Part shown: piece after piece, positions 33,060-44,021 of the stretch
How positions within the stretch are numbered: the stretch's first letter is position 1
Layout: the number at the start of each line of letters is the position of its first letter
The notes under the pieces: generated by a model
Database searches by the model: none
Seen by the model: the letters and a program-made list of their open reading frames with translations, nothing else
What the model was told of the DNA's origin: nothing
Source of the DNA: Coenobita brevimanus
Lineage: Eukaryota; Arthropoda; Malacostraca; Decapoda; Coenobitidae
Assembly: GCA_032717465.1 (NCBI GenBank)
Contig: CM064669.1
Coordinates: 49,574,343-49,638,342, forward strand
Direction of reading: 5' to 3'
Length of the DNA: 64,000 nt
Made by a program: the position numbers and the translations under genes

Positions 33060-33885
33060 AGCCAAAGAAACAACCATCTTCCCCGCGTTGTCTGAAGAAT
33101 ATTTACAAGTGGGGAAATACAGCGAAAAGCCTTATCTCTCCCGGTGTGTGTTTCAGATGTGTGTTTTCAGTGTGTGTGTTTTCAGATGTGTGTGTTTTCA
33201 GTGTGTGTGTTTTCAGATGTGTGTGTTTTCAGTGTGTGTTTCCAGATGTGTGTGTTTCCAGATGTGTGTGTTTCCAGATGTGTGTGTTTTCAGTGTGTGT
33301 GTTTCCAGATGTGTGTGTTTTCAGTGTGTGTGTTTTCAGATGTGTGTTTTCAGTGCGTGTGTTTTCAGATGTGTGTGTTTCAGTGTGTGTTTTCAGATGT
33401 GTTTTCAATGTGTTTTCTGTGTGTGTTTCCAGATGTGTGTGTTTTCAGTGTGTGTGTTTTCAGATGTGTGTTTTCAGTGTGTGTTTTCAGATGTGTGTTT
33501 TCAGTGTGTGTTTTCAGATGTGTGTTTTCAATGTGTTTTCAGTGTGTGTTTTCAGATGTGTGTTTTCAGTGTGTGTTTTCAGATGTGTGTTTTCAGTGTG
33601 TGTTTTCAGATGTGTGTTTTCAGATGTGTGTTTTCAGTGTGTGTTTTCAGATGCGTGTTTTCAGTGTGTGTGTTTTCAGATGTGTGTTTTCAGTGTGTGT
33701 TTCCAGATGTGTGTTTCCAGATGTGTGTTTTCAGGTGTGTGTTTCCAGATGTGTGTTTCCAGATGTGTGTTTTCAGATGTGTGTTTTCAGATGTGTGTTT
33801 TCAGTGTGTGTTTCAGATGATTCAGTTTTTCCTCCAAGTATTCGTCAAACTTTGGGAAGATGGTTGTCTCTCTCTCTGTACATTT
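33060..33885. repeat. 13-16-bp minisatellite inside an inverted repeat
   Basis: From 33144 to 33822 the units TTTTCAGATGTGTGTG and TTTTCAGTGTGTGTG alternate, shortening by one GT to the right (~45 units). The flanks at 33069-33110 and 33832-33873 are inverted: ACAACCATCTTCCC on the left matches GGGAAGATGGTTGT on the right, and similarity continues through GAATATT/AGTATTC. All three plus frames are open (224-293 codons, Cys/Phe/Val-rich), so coding is unlikely. Confidence 0.92.
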
Positions 33886-33891
33886 CTTGGG

Positions 33892-34099
33892 CCTATATTC
33901 TCGTCTCGCTCCCTAACACCTTTTCCTTACCAGTTTATTTTTGCATACAGATCATTAATAATCCCTTGAGTGTTATTTTTGCCTTCCATGTTGGTGCTTA
34001 AAAGACAAAACCAACATACAGAACAGTAAGGCGTAGCATGAATAATAAATCGCTGAGGCAAAGGTATTAGGGAGCTTCCTTAACCGAAGAGAGTACAGA
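33892..34099 (+). mobile_element. Family A element, full copy
   Basis: The left end is CCTATATTCTCGTCTCGCTC CCTAACACCTTTTCC. The right end is AATAAATCGCTGAGGCAAAG then GTATTAGGGAGCTTCCTTAA CCGAAGAGAGTAC, an inverted copy of the left. It begins right beside the minisatellite's right flank. Confidence 0.85.
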
Positions 34100-34114
34100 T
34101 CTTGGACGAGTTAC

Positions 34115-34240
34115 CGGTGCCGTGATGGGTAGGGGGGCGGAAGGGAGGAAAGGAGAGGGAGAAGTGGAAGGGAGGGGAGAGAAACATGGGGAGGGGAGGA
34201 AAGTGGAAGGGGAGGAAAGTGGAAGGGGAGGATAGCGGTA
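34115..34240. repeat. G-rich purine tract
   Basis: GGAGGGGAGGAAAGTGGAAG-type repeats with a ~17-bp word GGAGGAAAGTGGAAGGG in tandem at 34193-34231. Confidence 0.8.
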
Positions 34241-34253
34241 AGAGAATCAAGGT

Positions 34254-34466
34254 CCCGTATTCTAGTCGGTTAAGGAAGCTCCGTAACACCTCCTCCTAAG
34301 CGATTTGTTTTGCTTATTACACCTTGCCGTCCTTTCCTGTTACTTATACCATTCTAATATTGCCATACTCTGCATAAATGGCGTACAAAACGACATTAAT
34401 CAGCCGTATCCAAAAACAAATCGGTAAAAAGGAGTTGTTAGAGAGCTTGCTTACCCACCCGAGTAG
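34254..34466 (+). mobile_element. Family A element, full reference copy
   Basis: Left end CCCGTATTCTAGTCGGTTAA GGAAGCTCCGTAACACC; right end GTTGTTAGAGAGCTTGCTTA CCCACCCGAGTA, its inverted copy. The interior carries GCTTATTACACCTTGCCGTC, CATTCTAATATTGCCATACT and AATCAGCCGTATCC. No transposase frame; at ~210 bp it can only be non-autonomous. Confidence 0.88.
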
Positions 34467-34489
34467 CAAGCCATGGAAAGCAGCGAGGG

Positions 34490-35326
34490 GCGAAAAGTTA
34501 AGTAAGCAGTGAATTGAAAAGAGGTAAATAAGAGTGAAGGAGTAGTGGAGGAGAGGAGGATAACGAGGGAGGAGGGGAATGATTGAATACTGAGAGGACA
34601 ATTGAGTTATGTTAGGGGAGAAGAGGAGGAGGAGGAGGAGGAGGAGGAGGAGGAGGGGTAATAGGAAGTGACGGGTGGTAGGAAGTGAAGAGATGGCGGG
34701 GAAGGATGTGGAGGGAGGGGAAGGGGGAGGTAAGGAGAGAGTAAGCAGTGGTGAATGAAAGTGGTGAAGAGGAAAGGAGAAAAAATAGATAATGGAAGGA
34801 GAATGGAGGAAGGAATGAATGGAGGTAAAGAATGCAGGGAGGTAGAGAAGGGAAGGGAGGAGGGAATAGAAAGGGAGGCGAGGGAAGATGGCGAAAGACT
34901 TGGTAGTGAGAGAATACGAAGAGAGGGAGAAGGAAGAAAAGACGAAGCAAGCAAGAGAAAGGAGGGAGGAAGAGGTAGAGAGGTGAAAAACGAAGGAGGG
35001 TAGGAGGAGGGATGACGGGGATGGAGGGAGAAGAAGTGAAGTGTTATGTCAACGGAAAGATCGGTATGGGAATGTCGAAACACCGAAGAAGAAAATATGG
35101 CTTGAGGAAAGAGGAGGGAAGGAGAGAGAAGGAAAGGACGATGTAGGGAGGAAGGATGAGGTGAAGGATGAGGAGGGAAGGAGAGAGAAGGGAAGGACGA
35201 TGTAGGGAGGAAGGATAAGGTGAAGGATGAGGAGGAAGAACAGTAAGGAGGGAAGAATGAAGTCGACATATGAAACGAGATGTGGGAAAGAGAGGAAGGG
35301 AAGAAAAAAGGATGAATTAAGTAAGG

Positions 35327-35370
<44 letters not shown>
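34490..35370. repeat. Purine-rich tract with (GGA)n and (GA)n
   Basis: (GGA)n at 34622-34655 and purine-rich DNA to 35330, including a 57-bp near-exact tandem duplication (GGAAGGACGATGTAGGGAGG at about 35132 and 35189). It ends in (GA)n at 35332-35369. Confidence 0.88.
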
Positions 35371-35373
<3 letters not shown>

Positions 35374-35395
35374 CAGCGTGAGAAGGGATAATTAA

Positions 35396-35492
<97 letters not shown>
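35396..35492. repeat. (GT)n array
   Basis: A perfect GT array of about 48 units. Confidence 0.96.
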
Positions 35493-35493
<1 letters not shown>

Positions 35494-35733
35494 AGAACCT
35501 GTGTTAAATAATTCCTCCGTTCGCTGCATCATAATTATTGGGGCCAGATTTTTTCGTCAGAAACTTTTTATCAAAATCTTTTCGTTCAGTTTTTCGCGTT
35601 TTTCTCTTTATATTTTAATCTGAGAATTATTTTTTTACTTCCTTATTTCGTACATGTAAAATACTTTCAGTGCAGTTTATAATATACTTATTGAGTGTGT
35701 ACGTAATAAATGTGTAATTAATGTATGTAAGAA

Positions 35734-35800
<67 letters not shown>

Positions 35801-36095
35801 GTCACTGTAAGAAATGAGTGTTGTTAACCCCAGTCGGTCTGTCCGAGCAGACCCATCAACCGCAGGCAAGCAACCTCATTTGCAGGGCCGTCCAGTGCAG
35901 TAAACCGAGGAACTGTGTAAGTAATGAATTTCAGTTATCAGAGCGTAAATAATAACAGCACTTCTGTTTTTTATCTGTGTAATGTACAGTATGTGTATGT
36001 GGCAGTGCATGGTTATTATTAGTGTGTGTATATCCATTAAAAACAATGTATACTTTAAGTGAGACTAATTAATGAATGTATGTAGGTTAAATGAT
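35493..36095. repeat. Ordinary sequence with (GT)n
   Basis: (GT)n at 35737-35795. No gene was recognised in the rest. Confidence 0.6.
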
Positions 36096-36099
36096 GTCG

Positions 36100-36690
36100 T
36101 GTGTGATGGGGGTACAGAGTGTGTAAGAGGGCGACAGGGTGTGTTGCTTGGTGGGTGACAGGGTATGTGGTGTGAGTATTAGACAGGGTATATGAGGAAG
36201 AGACAGCGTGTGATGGAGGGGCAGGGTGTGTGGTGTCTGGTGAGGGTGCAGGGTGTATGATAGGATGACAGGATGGGTGATGCATAGTGGGGTGATAGGA
36301 TGCATGATGGGGTACAGTGTGTGGAGGAGTGACTAGGTGTGATGAAGTGTCAAAGTGTGGTGTGTGAGATGAAGTGACAGAGTACTGTGTGTGTTGAACT
36401 GACAGTGTTATGTGTGATGAAGTGACGGACTGTTGTGTGTAATGAGGTGAAACTGTTCTGTGTAATGAAGTGCAAGAGTGTTGTGTGTGATGATGTGACA
36501 GAGTGTTGCGTGTGATGAAAAGACAGTGTTATGTGTGATGAAGTGACAGAGTGTTGTGTGTGATGAACTGACAGTGTTACGCGTGATGAAGTGACAGACT
36601 GTTGTGTGTAACGAAGTGAAAGTGTTGTGTGAGATAAGGGAATTGTGGCGGGTGATGAGGGTTTAGATGTATGATGGAATGATGGTTGCT
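36100..36690. repeat. Degenerate GTGATGAAGTGACAGAGTGT minisatellite
   Basis: Units of about 33-38 bp at 36300-36640 built on GTGTGATGAAGTGACAG and AGTGTTGTGT, preceded by looser GGTGTGTGATGGGGTGACAG words from 36100. Confidence 0.85.
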
Positions 36691-36749
36691 GCTGAGTGTT
36701 GTGAGGGAGGCCATGTAACCCCCAATTACCACTAATTCACTGGTACATG

Positions 36750-37085
36750 AGTAATGAGTGTATGGTCGCTGGGGGGAAAGGGGAGAATGGGTCAGCTGAG
36801 GGAAGGGGAGCAGGGGAGGGGGAAGGAAGGGCAGCTGATTGAGGGAAGGATGGGGAAGGATGGGCAGCTAAGGGAGGGGGAGAGGGAGAACAATGAAAGG
36901 AAGGGGAGAGAGGGTAAGCTGGGGATGAGGGAAGGTTTAGTGGGGGTCAGCTGAGGAAGAGGGAAGGGGAGAGGGGGTCGGCTGAGGGAAAGGGGAGGAG
37001 AGACAAGGGAGGGAGGGGGAGAGGAGGGACCACGAGGAGAGAAAGAAAGGGAGAAAAAGTAAGATGAGGGAGCAAAGAAGAAAAG
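36750..37085. repeat. G-rich purine tract
   Basis: GGGGAGAGGGAAGG-type sequence with the motif GTCAGCTGAGGGAAGGGGAG repeated in variants at about 36790, 36946 and 36977. Confidence 0.82.
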
Positions 37086-37183
37086 TGGCTCACAGACTTC
37101 TTACACTGGGTAACTTCACGCCACGAACTATTTTGCAAAACTAATCTCATTAATATACAGTAAATTCATAAATGCACCATCCT

Positions 37184-37302
<119 letters not shown>

Positions 37303-37339
37303 CCTTATCTATTTATCAGTAAACTCAACCTGCATTCGG

Positions 37340-37995
37340 TACAATACAGGTAACTTCCATCTTTCACAACCCACAGTCCATCAACAAATGCGTCTCCACA
37401 TGCATCTCAGGCTGTTAACAATGACTCCACGTTAATGAATCACACTGGAAGGGGGACTCTGCCTGGAATCCTTATAGCATGGGGTTATCTCCAAGCTTCA
37501 CCACCACAATACACGTTACTTCTATCGCTCACGACCCACGATCCACCAACAAACCCATCCTCCACGAACACCTCGATCTCTCAACAATGAATGCGCGTTA
37601 ATCAAGCACACTGCAACAGGAACTCGGCCTTGAAGCACAATACAGGTCACTTCTAGCTTTCAAGATGGACAAGGCAGATTCAAACCCTCCTCCTCCAGCA
37701 TCCCAAGCTCTTCAATCACACTGGGTACTCAGCCTTGAATCATTATAATATCAGTTACTTCTATGCTTCAAGACTCACTTCCAGCCATAAAACAAGTCTC
37801 ACCCAGCAACTCAGCCTCTAGACCTAGGATACGCGTTAATTAATCACACTGTAAAGGAAAGTCAGCCTGTAATCATTATAATATTAGTTACTTCCGTTCT
37901 TCAAGACTCACTTTCAGCATAAACCAGCCTTCCAGATCTTCCACAACTCTTGGCGGTGGATGCGAGTTACTCAATCACACCATATAGCAACTCAG
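37340..37995. repeat. Degenerate 108-165-bp tandem, five copies
   Basis: GTTACTTCYRT-type starts lie at 37350, 37515, 37646, 37754 and 37887. Each unit continues through TCAAGACTCAC-like, CGTTAATNAATCACACTG-like and CTCAGCCTTGAATCATTATA-like words. It reads as ordinary sequence at first sight; no gene. Confidence 0.78.
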
Positions 37996-38300
37996 AGAAG
38001 CGCAACACTGCATTCATAGGCAACTTGGTGGGGACTGGGGAGTGTGGACAGTGAGAGCGAGTTTGGCAATATTCATAAACTCTCTTAAGCGTAACTGCTG
38101 TATAGGATTGCTTGTGTATCCTTAAGTCTTTACATTTACGAATACCAAATAGTTCGAGGGCAAATTAGAAAGAATTTTAAAGTGACAAAAAGTGAAAAAT
38201 AATACGTTCTGTAATAATCAGCTGTTATGTATACCTATTCATTGTAAATGCAGGTTAGGATGCTTTGTAAATATGGTCTTCAGTCCACGGTAACAGGTAG
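37996..38300. other. No gene recognised
   Basis: Ordinary AT-rich sequence. Confidence 0.4.
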
Positions 38301-38425
38301 TTCTCGTGGTTAACTCATCTTACGAAACTTTTTAACACTTCGTCCTTATCAATGTAGTATCCATATATATCTTCTTCTCTGTTATCTAAATCATTCTATT
38401 ATCACTATATTTGTCATTAATTACG
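38300..38425 (+). mobile_element. Family A fragment, strongly diverged
   Basis: TTCTCGTGGTTAACTCATC, TTTTTAACACTTCGTCCTTA and CTGTTATCTAAATCATTCTA TTATCACTATA follow the left half of family A in order. Confidence 0.45.
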
Positions 38426-38521
38426 TACGACCGCATGCAGGAATATCGATCCATTATTCAATCGAACAGTTATGAAACTATTACACAAGATTCTGAAACA
38501 AACCAACGCAAGGAACTTTTC

Positions 38522-38523
<2 letters not shown>

Positions 38524-38569
<46 letters not shown>
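38524..38569. repeat. (GA)n array
   Basis: A perfect GA array. Confidence 0.95.
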
Positions 38570-38572
<3 letters not shown>

Positions 38573-38649
38573 ACACATCATTACTTCAGCCTAGCACATA
38601 TTTTCATCAGTGTTGCATCACTCTGTTACTTCATTTATTACAAGGGGGA

Positions 38650-38740
38650 ATCCGATGCTATGCTGCAGTTCTTTCACCTTAACTTGGCTCAGGTTTCCGT
38701 CCTTTTGCTGCATATATAACGTAGCTCAGTAGAAAAAAAA
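38650..38740 (+). mobile_element. Family B left-end fragment
   Basis: CTTTCACCTTAACTTGGCTC AGGTTTCCGTCCTTTTGC matches the B left half. The copy stops before the family centre and is followed by (GAT)n. Confidence 0.65.
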
Positions 38741-38744
38741 GTTG

Positions 38745-39060
38745 TTGTTGATGATGATGATGATGATGATGATAATAATAATAATAATAATAAAAATAAT
38801 AATATCATCCAAACCACCACTACATTAATCTCGCCAGTATCTACTTATCAATCTACCTAACTATCTATCTTAATATGTATGTACCTAGTTATATATTCTA
38901 TCTATACTCTATGTATCTATCTACCAATCTTTGCCTACCTATCTAACCACCTGTGTGTATCTATCTACTCATCTATCAGCATCTATAGCCTACATTTATC
39001 TATACCTACCTACCCACTCACCAACCTATCTATCTATCTACCTATCCATCTATCCACATC
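38745..39060. repeat. (GAT)n-(AAT)n and CTAT/CTAC tetranucleotides
   Basis: GAT then AAT triplets at 38748-38806, and imperfect CTAT, CTAC and CCAT units at 38835-39060. Confidence 0.9.
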
Positions 39061-39384
39061 GCCCATTCCCACAGTACATGCAATGTGACGGGCCAGCACA
39101 CCTCCACCTGACAAATTTTTCAGCCTTTATTTAGGTCTGGTAATTGAAGTACCGCGTTTGGCCTCATTATGGAAATCGGTGACGCACGCATTTATTTTTA
39201 TTTTTTTCCTGAAATCGCTGAATTGCAAATCCATCGATCTTTGTTTCGGCCGTCAGATTAACCCTTTCGTCGCCGGAGGACACCTGTAATCTGGAGAATG
39301 GATTTTTTTTTTCCTCTTCCTATGTTCGTCTTCTATAGTATAAAATGGGAGAGGGAATGTTTAGGTAATTCATTCAAGCTGTTT
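39061..39384. other. No gene recognised
   Basis: Ordinary sequence with T-runs. It contains TTAACCCTTTCGTCG, one of several similar words discussed under findings. Confidence 0.45.
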
Positions 39385-39465
39385 GTCTATCTGTAGCCAG
39401 ATGTCTTAATATTGGATGGGGTGGCCAGAAACAAATTGCCCCCATTGCCTTTCTTTCTCACTGTC
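39385..39465 (-). mobile_element. Family C 3' end, copy 3 (fragment)
   Basis: TAGCCAGATGTCTTAATATT GGATGGGGTGGCCAGAAACA AATTGCC is the reverse-oriented C end after TATC-type repeats. It is shorter and more diverged than the others. Confidence 0.6.
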
Positions 39466-39469
39466 AGCA

Positions 39470-39625
39470 TTACTATATATATATATATATATTTATCCAA
39501 TTATGTATATATTTATTAATTAATTTTTTATATGGTAAATAAATAAATAAATGAATAGGTATATAAACAAGGCAAATAAGTATATTATTATAAAAATAAG
39601 TAATTACATACATAAATAAAGGTAA
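39470..39625. repeat. (TA)n and TAAA-rich sequence
   Basis: (TA)n at 39473-39491 followed by TATT/TTAA/TAAATAAA words. Confidence 0.75.
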
Positions 39626-39789
39626 GGCACAGGACTTGTAAGTGACAGCAATACGCCAAGACTTCGCTCTCGTCCAATTTCCAGGAACCTCGCCTATGGG
39701 TAAAGGAAATCCTTGCGCTGACGGTACACGACAAGGAAGCGACCAAGTTGAGATAGAGTTCTTTCAGCAGTTCAGGTGCCGGAAGATGC

Positions 39790-39975
39790 TGCCTTGAAGG
39801 AGCCTTGCTGAAAGAAATTGCTTTGATGGAGCCTTGCCGGAAGAAATCGCCTTGAAGGAACCTTTTTGAAAGACATTGCCTAGAAGGAGTCTTGAAAGAA
39901 ACTACCTAGAAGAGCCTTGCCGGAAGAAATTGCCATGAAGGAGCCTTGCCAGAAGAAATTGCCCGGAATGAATAC
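39790..39975. repeat. 29-bp minisatellite, six to seven copies
   Basis: GGAGCC-type cores start at 39799, 39828, 39857, 39886, 39911 and 39940 (steps 29, 29, 29, 25, 29). The unit is TTGAAGGAGCCTTGCCGGAA plus GAAATTGCC. The step is not a multiple of three, so the array is not a protein repeat. Confidence 0.92.
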
Positions 39976-40400
39976 TGCCGTAAACAAATGCCTTCATGGA
40001 GTTTCACAGCCAACACTACACACATTTATCTTCCCAAGTCTATCCAGCACAAGGCCAAAGAGAGAAGAAAAAAAAAAGTTGATCCAAAACAACATGAAAA
40101 CTTTCTGAACTTGCCTAACGACGCAACTCTGGGCAATTAATATCAACAAATCTTTTTTTTTTTTTACATTTACGAAAAGTTTGAGGTCTTCCAATGCCAC
40201 GGACTCATTTCGGCATTATATTCAAGTTAACATAAAGTGTATTTCGTAAAGCTTCGAGAAACACGCTGTCGAGTTACGCAACTGTATTTCGTAAAGCTAA
40301 GAAATCTAAGTTATCGTGGTGAAGGGGATAACCTAAGCTGTAACAAATTTCACCTTTGACAAACACCTTCAAGGACACCAGGGATAATAGACATTTTTTG
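39976..40400. other. No gene recognised
   Basis: Ordinary sequence. A local duplication TATTTCGTAAAGCT occurs at about 40241 and 40286. Confidence 0.5.
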
Positions 40401-40404
40401 TAAT

Positions 40405-40671
40405 TATGTTAATCTATCTATCTGCCTATCTATCTGTCTGCCTACCTAGCCATCTATCTATCTGTCTCTCTGTCTACCTATCTATTTGTCTGTCTGTCTA
40501 TCTATCTATCTGTTTATCCATCCATCCATCTATCTATCTGTCTGTCTGTCTGTCTGTCTGTCTACCTACTTATCTGTCTGTCTGTTTGTCTGTCTGCCTG
40601 CCTGTCTACCTGCCTATCTACCTGTGTCTGTCTACCTATCAAGCTATCGATTTGTCTGTCTGTCTGTCTAT
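40405..40671. repeat. (TCTG)/(TCTA)/(CTAC) tetranucleotide array
   Basis: Mixed tetranucleotides directly next to the 3' end of the C copy that follows, where the retroposon tail should be. Confidence 0.93.
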
Positions 40672-40850
40672 AGCATGACGCCTAAATCACGGAATGGGTG
40701 GTCACAAACGAATCGCCTCCATGTCAATCTATCCTTCGCCACCAGGCTGCCATCTCCTCAACACCACCCTCACTCATATACCTCTCCATCCCATCCCTTC
40801 ATATCATCGTCGGTCTTCCTCTCCTCACCCCTCCACCTCAATCACATACA
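40672..40850 (-). mobile_element. Family C 3' end, copy 4
   Basis: The minus strand reads AKDRLTWRRFVCDHPFRDLG with no stop at the family's usual position. Upstream lies more C-rich family sequence shared with 48.35 kb (CACCCTCACTCATATACCTC). Its tail side is the tetranucleotide array at 40405-40671. Confidence 0.75.
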
Positions 40851-40860
40851 CTCTCTTAGC

Positions 40861-41059
40861 CCCGTATTCTCGTCGGGTAAGGAGGCTCCCTAACACCTCT
40901 TCCTTAGCGATTAATTTTTAGATATGGTTGGTTGATATCCTTTTGTGCGGTATCAGTGCAGAGTATGGCGACATTAGCAAGGATATATGTAACAGAGATG
41001 GACAGTAGGGTGTAAAAGCAAAATAAATCGCAGACGAAGATGTGTTAGGGAATACGGGA
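40861..41059 (-). mobile_element. Family A element, reverse copy
   Basis: Left end CCCGTATTCTCGTCGGGTAA GGAGGCTCCCTAACACC. The interior is the reverse complement of the 34.25 kb interior (GAGTATGGCGACATTAGC). The right end keeps GTGTTAGGGAATACGGGA but has lost the inner GCTTCCTTACCCGACG part. Confidence 0.85.
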
Positions 41060-41342
41060 CCTAATCTCTCATTCTGCATCCTCTCCATTGCATCAGCTTC
41101 AATAAAAAATAAATAAAAAAATAAAAACAAAGGCAACACCTGTCATAAACAGAATCAGTGTCATCAGCCGGAATAAACGAATTAGTAAACGAGTTTGTTG
41201 ACATCAGTTGTTCCAGTCGAGTTCACTGACATCGGATGCCAAATACAACCACATCCGCTAAACACTCCATCAATGTATTTTTTTTTTTTTATCAAACGTA
41301 TCGCGCAATAAAAACACGAAACCCAACTTTTATATCGATTCG

Positions 41343-41344
<2 letters not shown>
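41060..41344. other. No gene recognised
   Basis: Ordinary AT-rich sequence with A- and T-runs. Confidence 0.45.

Positions 41345-41413
<69 letters not shown>
41345..41413. repeat. (GT)n array
   Basis: Perfect GT repeats. Confidence 0.96.
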
Positions 41414-41414
<1 letters not shown>

Positions 41415-41576
41415 CAGAAAGATTTTTATATCCATTAACAATGCAGGAAAAACAGAAAGAAAGTTAGAAAATATACTAAAATCTAAAAAAAAAAAAAAAA
41501 GTAATGAATGCTTAAAAACAGAGGAAATAAAAAGTTAATAAACAGGTGGGAAAAAAATACCTAGAATGAATTTTAC

Positions 41577-41613
<37 letters not shown>

Positions 41614-41852
41614 CCATATAAGTAAATGGAAAAAAATAAACACCAGTGGCACCAGCTATAATAAACATTTTTCCTCACTAACCCAGTGTCACAAATACAC
41701 CCACAACCAGGTAAACACCCAATCAACATTTTTTTTAATTTACATTTTTTTTGCTCATTAAAGGAAAAAAAAAATCTCGGCCCTCATTTCGCCTTTTTTC
41801 GCCGCCTAATCCTGGGTGCATAAAAAGGTCACTTGCGTCTCGTTTTAGCGAT

Positions 41853-41854
<2 letters not shown>
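41414..41854. repeat. Ordinary A-rich sequence with (GA)n
   Basis: (GA)n at 41580-41608; otherwise A-rich with no gene recognised. Confidence 0.6.
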
Positions 41855-41906
<52 letters not shown>

Positions 41907-41965
41907 GCAGAGACTGGATAAAACCAGATATGGGGGCAACAACACAAACTGAGCTCAAATCCTGT

Positions 41966-42033
<68 letters not shown>
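41855..42033. repeat. (GT)n, (CA)n and (GA)n arrays
   Basis: (GT)n 41856-41902, (CA)n 41970-41999, (GA)n 42003-42032. GT and CA arrays are complementary across 67 bp. Confidence 0.94.
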
Positions 42034-42204
42034 ACCCACACACACAGCACATATAAAACAACACATCCACCAACCACAAAGAGTAATTGGATCAGGCAGT
42101 TATGTGTTTGTAATTAGCAGGGAAATTATTTATTCTGGTGGGGTGTTTGGACTTGGGTGGCTATAACTGATAAAAAAAAGCACCCAAACGAGACCTAATC
42201 AGGG

Positions 42205-42610
42205 GCCTAATATCATCATTATCATCATCATCATCATCGTCATCATCATCATTATCATCGTCATCATCATCATTATCATCAACAACATTATCATTAACAC
42301 TTTAGGTTACATCATCATAATCATCACCACCACCATAATCATTAACACCATACTGTACATCCTCATCATCATCATCAACAGCATAATCATTAACAACTTT
42401 AGGGTACAACATCATCACAATCACCATCATTATCATCACCATCAACAGTATCATTAGCCCTAAACATCATCATCATCAACACTATCATTAACACTATACA
42501 CCATTATCATCATCATCCTTATCAACATCAACAGTATACAGCATCAGCAGCATCACCAGCATTAACACAATCATCATTACCACGACTGTCATCACTATCA
42601 TCACCTTCCC
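42205..42610. repeat. Degenerate ATC trinucleotide region
   Basis: (ATC)n with AAC/ACC changes. A larger unit (ATCATTAACA + CTTTAGGTTACATCATCA) recurs at about 42290 and 42390, a ~100-bp step. Confidence 0.9.
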
Positions 42611-42777
42611 AACCCCATTTCCTGCCGTTCATCACCACCAACCATCCCCTTATTTACAATATCCGGTTATTATACATGAAGTGGGTAGCATCTTATACCT
42701 CTATAGTATTCAGTATCCTAGCGATTGCCATTACTATGAACGAGGTGATAATTGACAAGATTCACTAATAAGACAAG

Positions 42778-42967
42778 GTATGGAAGCTCCCGAACACCTC
42801 TTCCTTAGTGATTTATTTTTGGATATGGCTGGTTAATATCCTTGTGTACGCTATTTACACAGAGTAGGGCTATATTGGAAGGATCTATATAACAGAAAGG
42901 TGTAATAAACAAAATTAATCGTTAAGGGAGAGGTGTTAGGGAACTTCCTTGCCCGACGAGAATACGA
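42778..42967 (-). mobile_element. Family A element, reverse copy
   Basis: Left GGTATGGAAGCTCCCGAACA CCTCTTCC; right GAGAGGTGTTAGGGAACTTC CTTGCCCGACGAGAATACG. The interior AGAGTAGGGCTATATTGGAA matches the reverse of the 34.25 kb copy. Confidence 0.87.
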
Positions 42968-43184
42968 ACCTGGGAAATTAATGTATAAATATTCTTCACT
43001 ACTGTATAGCTTGCAAAATAATAAATAGTATATACCTTGTGAAATAATAACATCTAAATAATGAACAAGCCGTGTATGTGTGTTTGTCTGTACGTTTGTT
43101 CGTTTCTTTCACGAGAACGGTAATTGATATCGACCTAATTCTTTTTGCATCAGGTCGGGTAAGTCCAGGGAGCGTCAGAAAAAT

Positions 43185-43185
<1 letters not shown>
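42968..43185. other. No gene recognised
   Basis: Ordinary AT-rich sequence. Confidence 0.4.

Positions 43186-43216
<31 letters not shown>
43186..43216. repeat. (CA)n array
   Basis: A short perfect CA array. Confidence 0.92.
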
Positions 43217-43220
<4 letters not shown>

Positions 43221-43674
43221 GCGATGGCGCGCGAGGCGACTGCGCGAATTGTCAGAAATCCTGACACGAGAAAAATATGCGAAAATACTTTTTTTTCGAC
43301 ATTTTGATTAGGAATGGTTATTGTGGGCTTAATAACAGTATGGAAACGAAGATAATGGTATCTGCACACATTTTGTGATGGAACGGCTATAGTAGTTAGT
43401 TCCGCAAAATTATTGAGGGCAAGCACCAGTACTGTATAACTTGTATAATAAAAACTTAAAGACTGTATGATTTGTAAACTAATAACTTGAAACACACTGC
43501 GTAACTATCGGAAAGTGGTGTATAACCAATGTAAATCCTTGTATAATTACGCTACTCGTGTGCTAAGTGCCTCATAACCGCGCCTTGGCATGCAAACTCT
43601 GAACACGAAGCATTTTTTCACGCCAGTACAAGTTAATTACATACGTAGCGCATAAATTATAACTAAATCAGATA

Positions 43675-43677
<3 letters not shown>
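43217..43677. other. No gene recognised
   Basis: Ordinary sequence. ACTGTATAACTTGTATAATA and ACTGTATGATTTGTAAACTA (about 43430-43485) are similar to each other and to 43001-43040, a weak local repeat. Confidence 0.45.
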
Positions 43678-43724
<47 letters not shown>

Positions 43725-43799
43725 CCAACCCAGAGTGCAAAAAGGTAATTCTGAAAAGTGTTGCATATTGAATAAACACTGGTGTAATCAAACGCACCT

Positions 43800-43862
<63 letters not shown>
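43678..43862. repeat. (CT)n and (GT)n arrays
   Basis: (CT)n 43679-43722 and (GT)n 43802-43861, 80 bp apart. Confidence 0.95.
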
Positions 43863-43863
<1 letters not shown>

Positions 43864-43970
43864 ACCGAAGGCCAGAGTCAGCATATTGCTTCCCATTACG
43901 CTACGATGTTTTTTTTTTCGTCGCTTTCATCCTTTCAGTATGATAAGGTCTTTTTACCTGCGTCGCGGCG

Positions 43971-44021
43971 CTGGAGTGGGACGCCTTCACGTGGTAGCAC
44001 TGATATGACCGGATGGAAGAT
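43971..44021 (+). mobile_element. Family D left-end fragment joined to family A
   Basis: GAGTGGGACGCCTTCACGTG GTAGCACTGATATGACCGG is the D start, cut after about 45 bp where family A sequence begins. Confidence 0.72.

Noticed and set aside
33088..34001. Cys-rich frames of 224-293 codons
   Set aside because: All three plus frames are open at once, they follow a 13-16-bp DNA repeat, and the frames run on into unrelated family A sequence.
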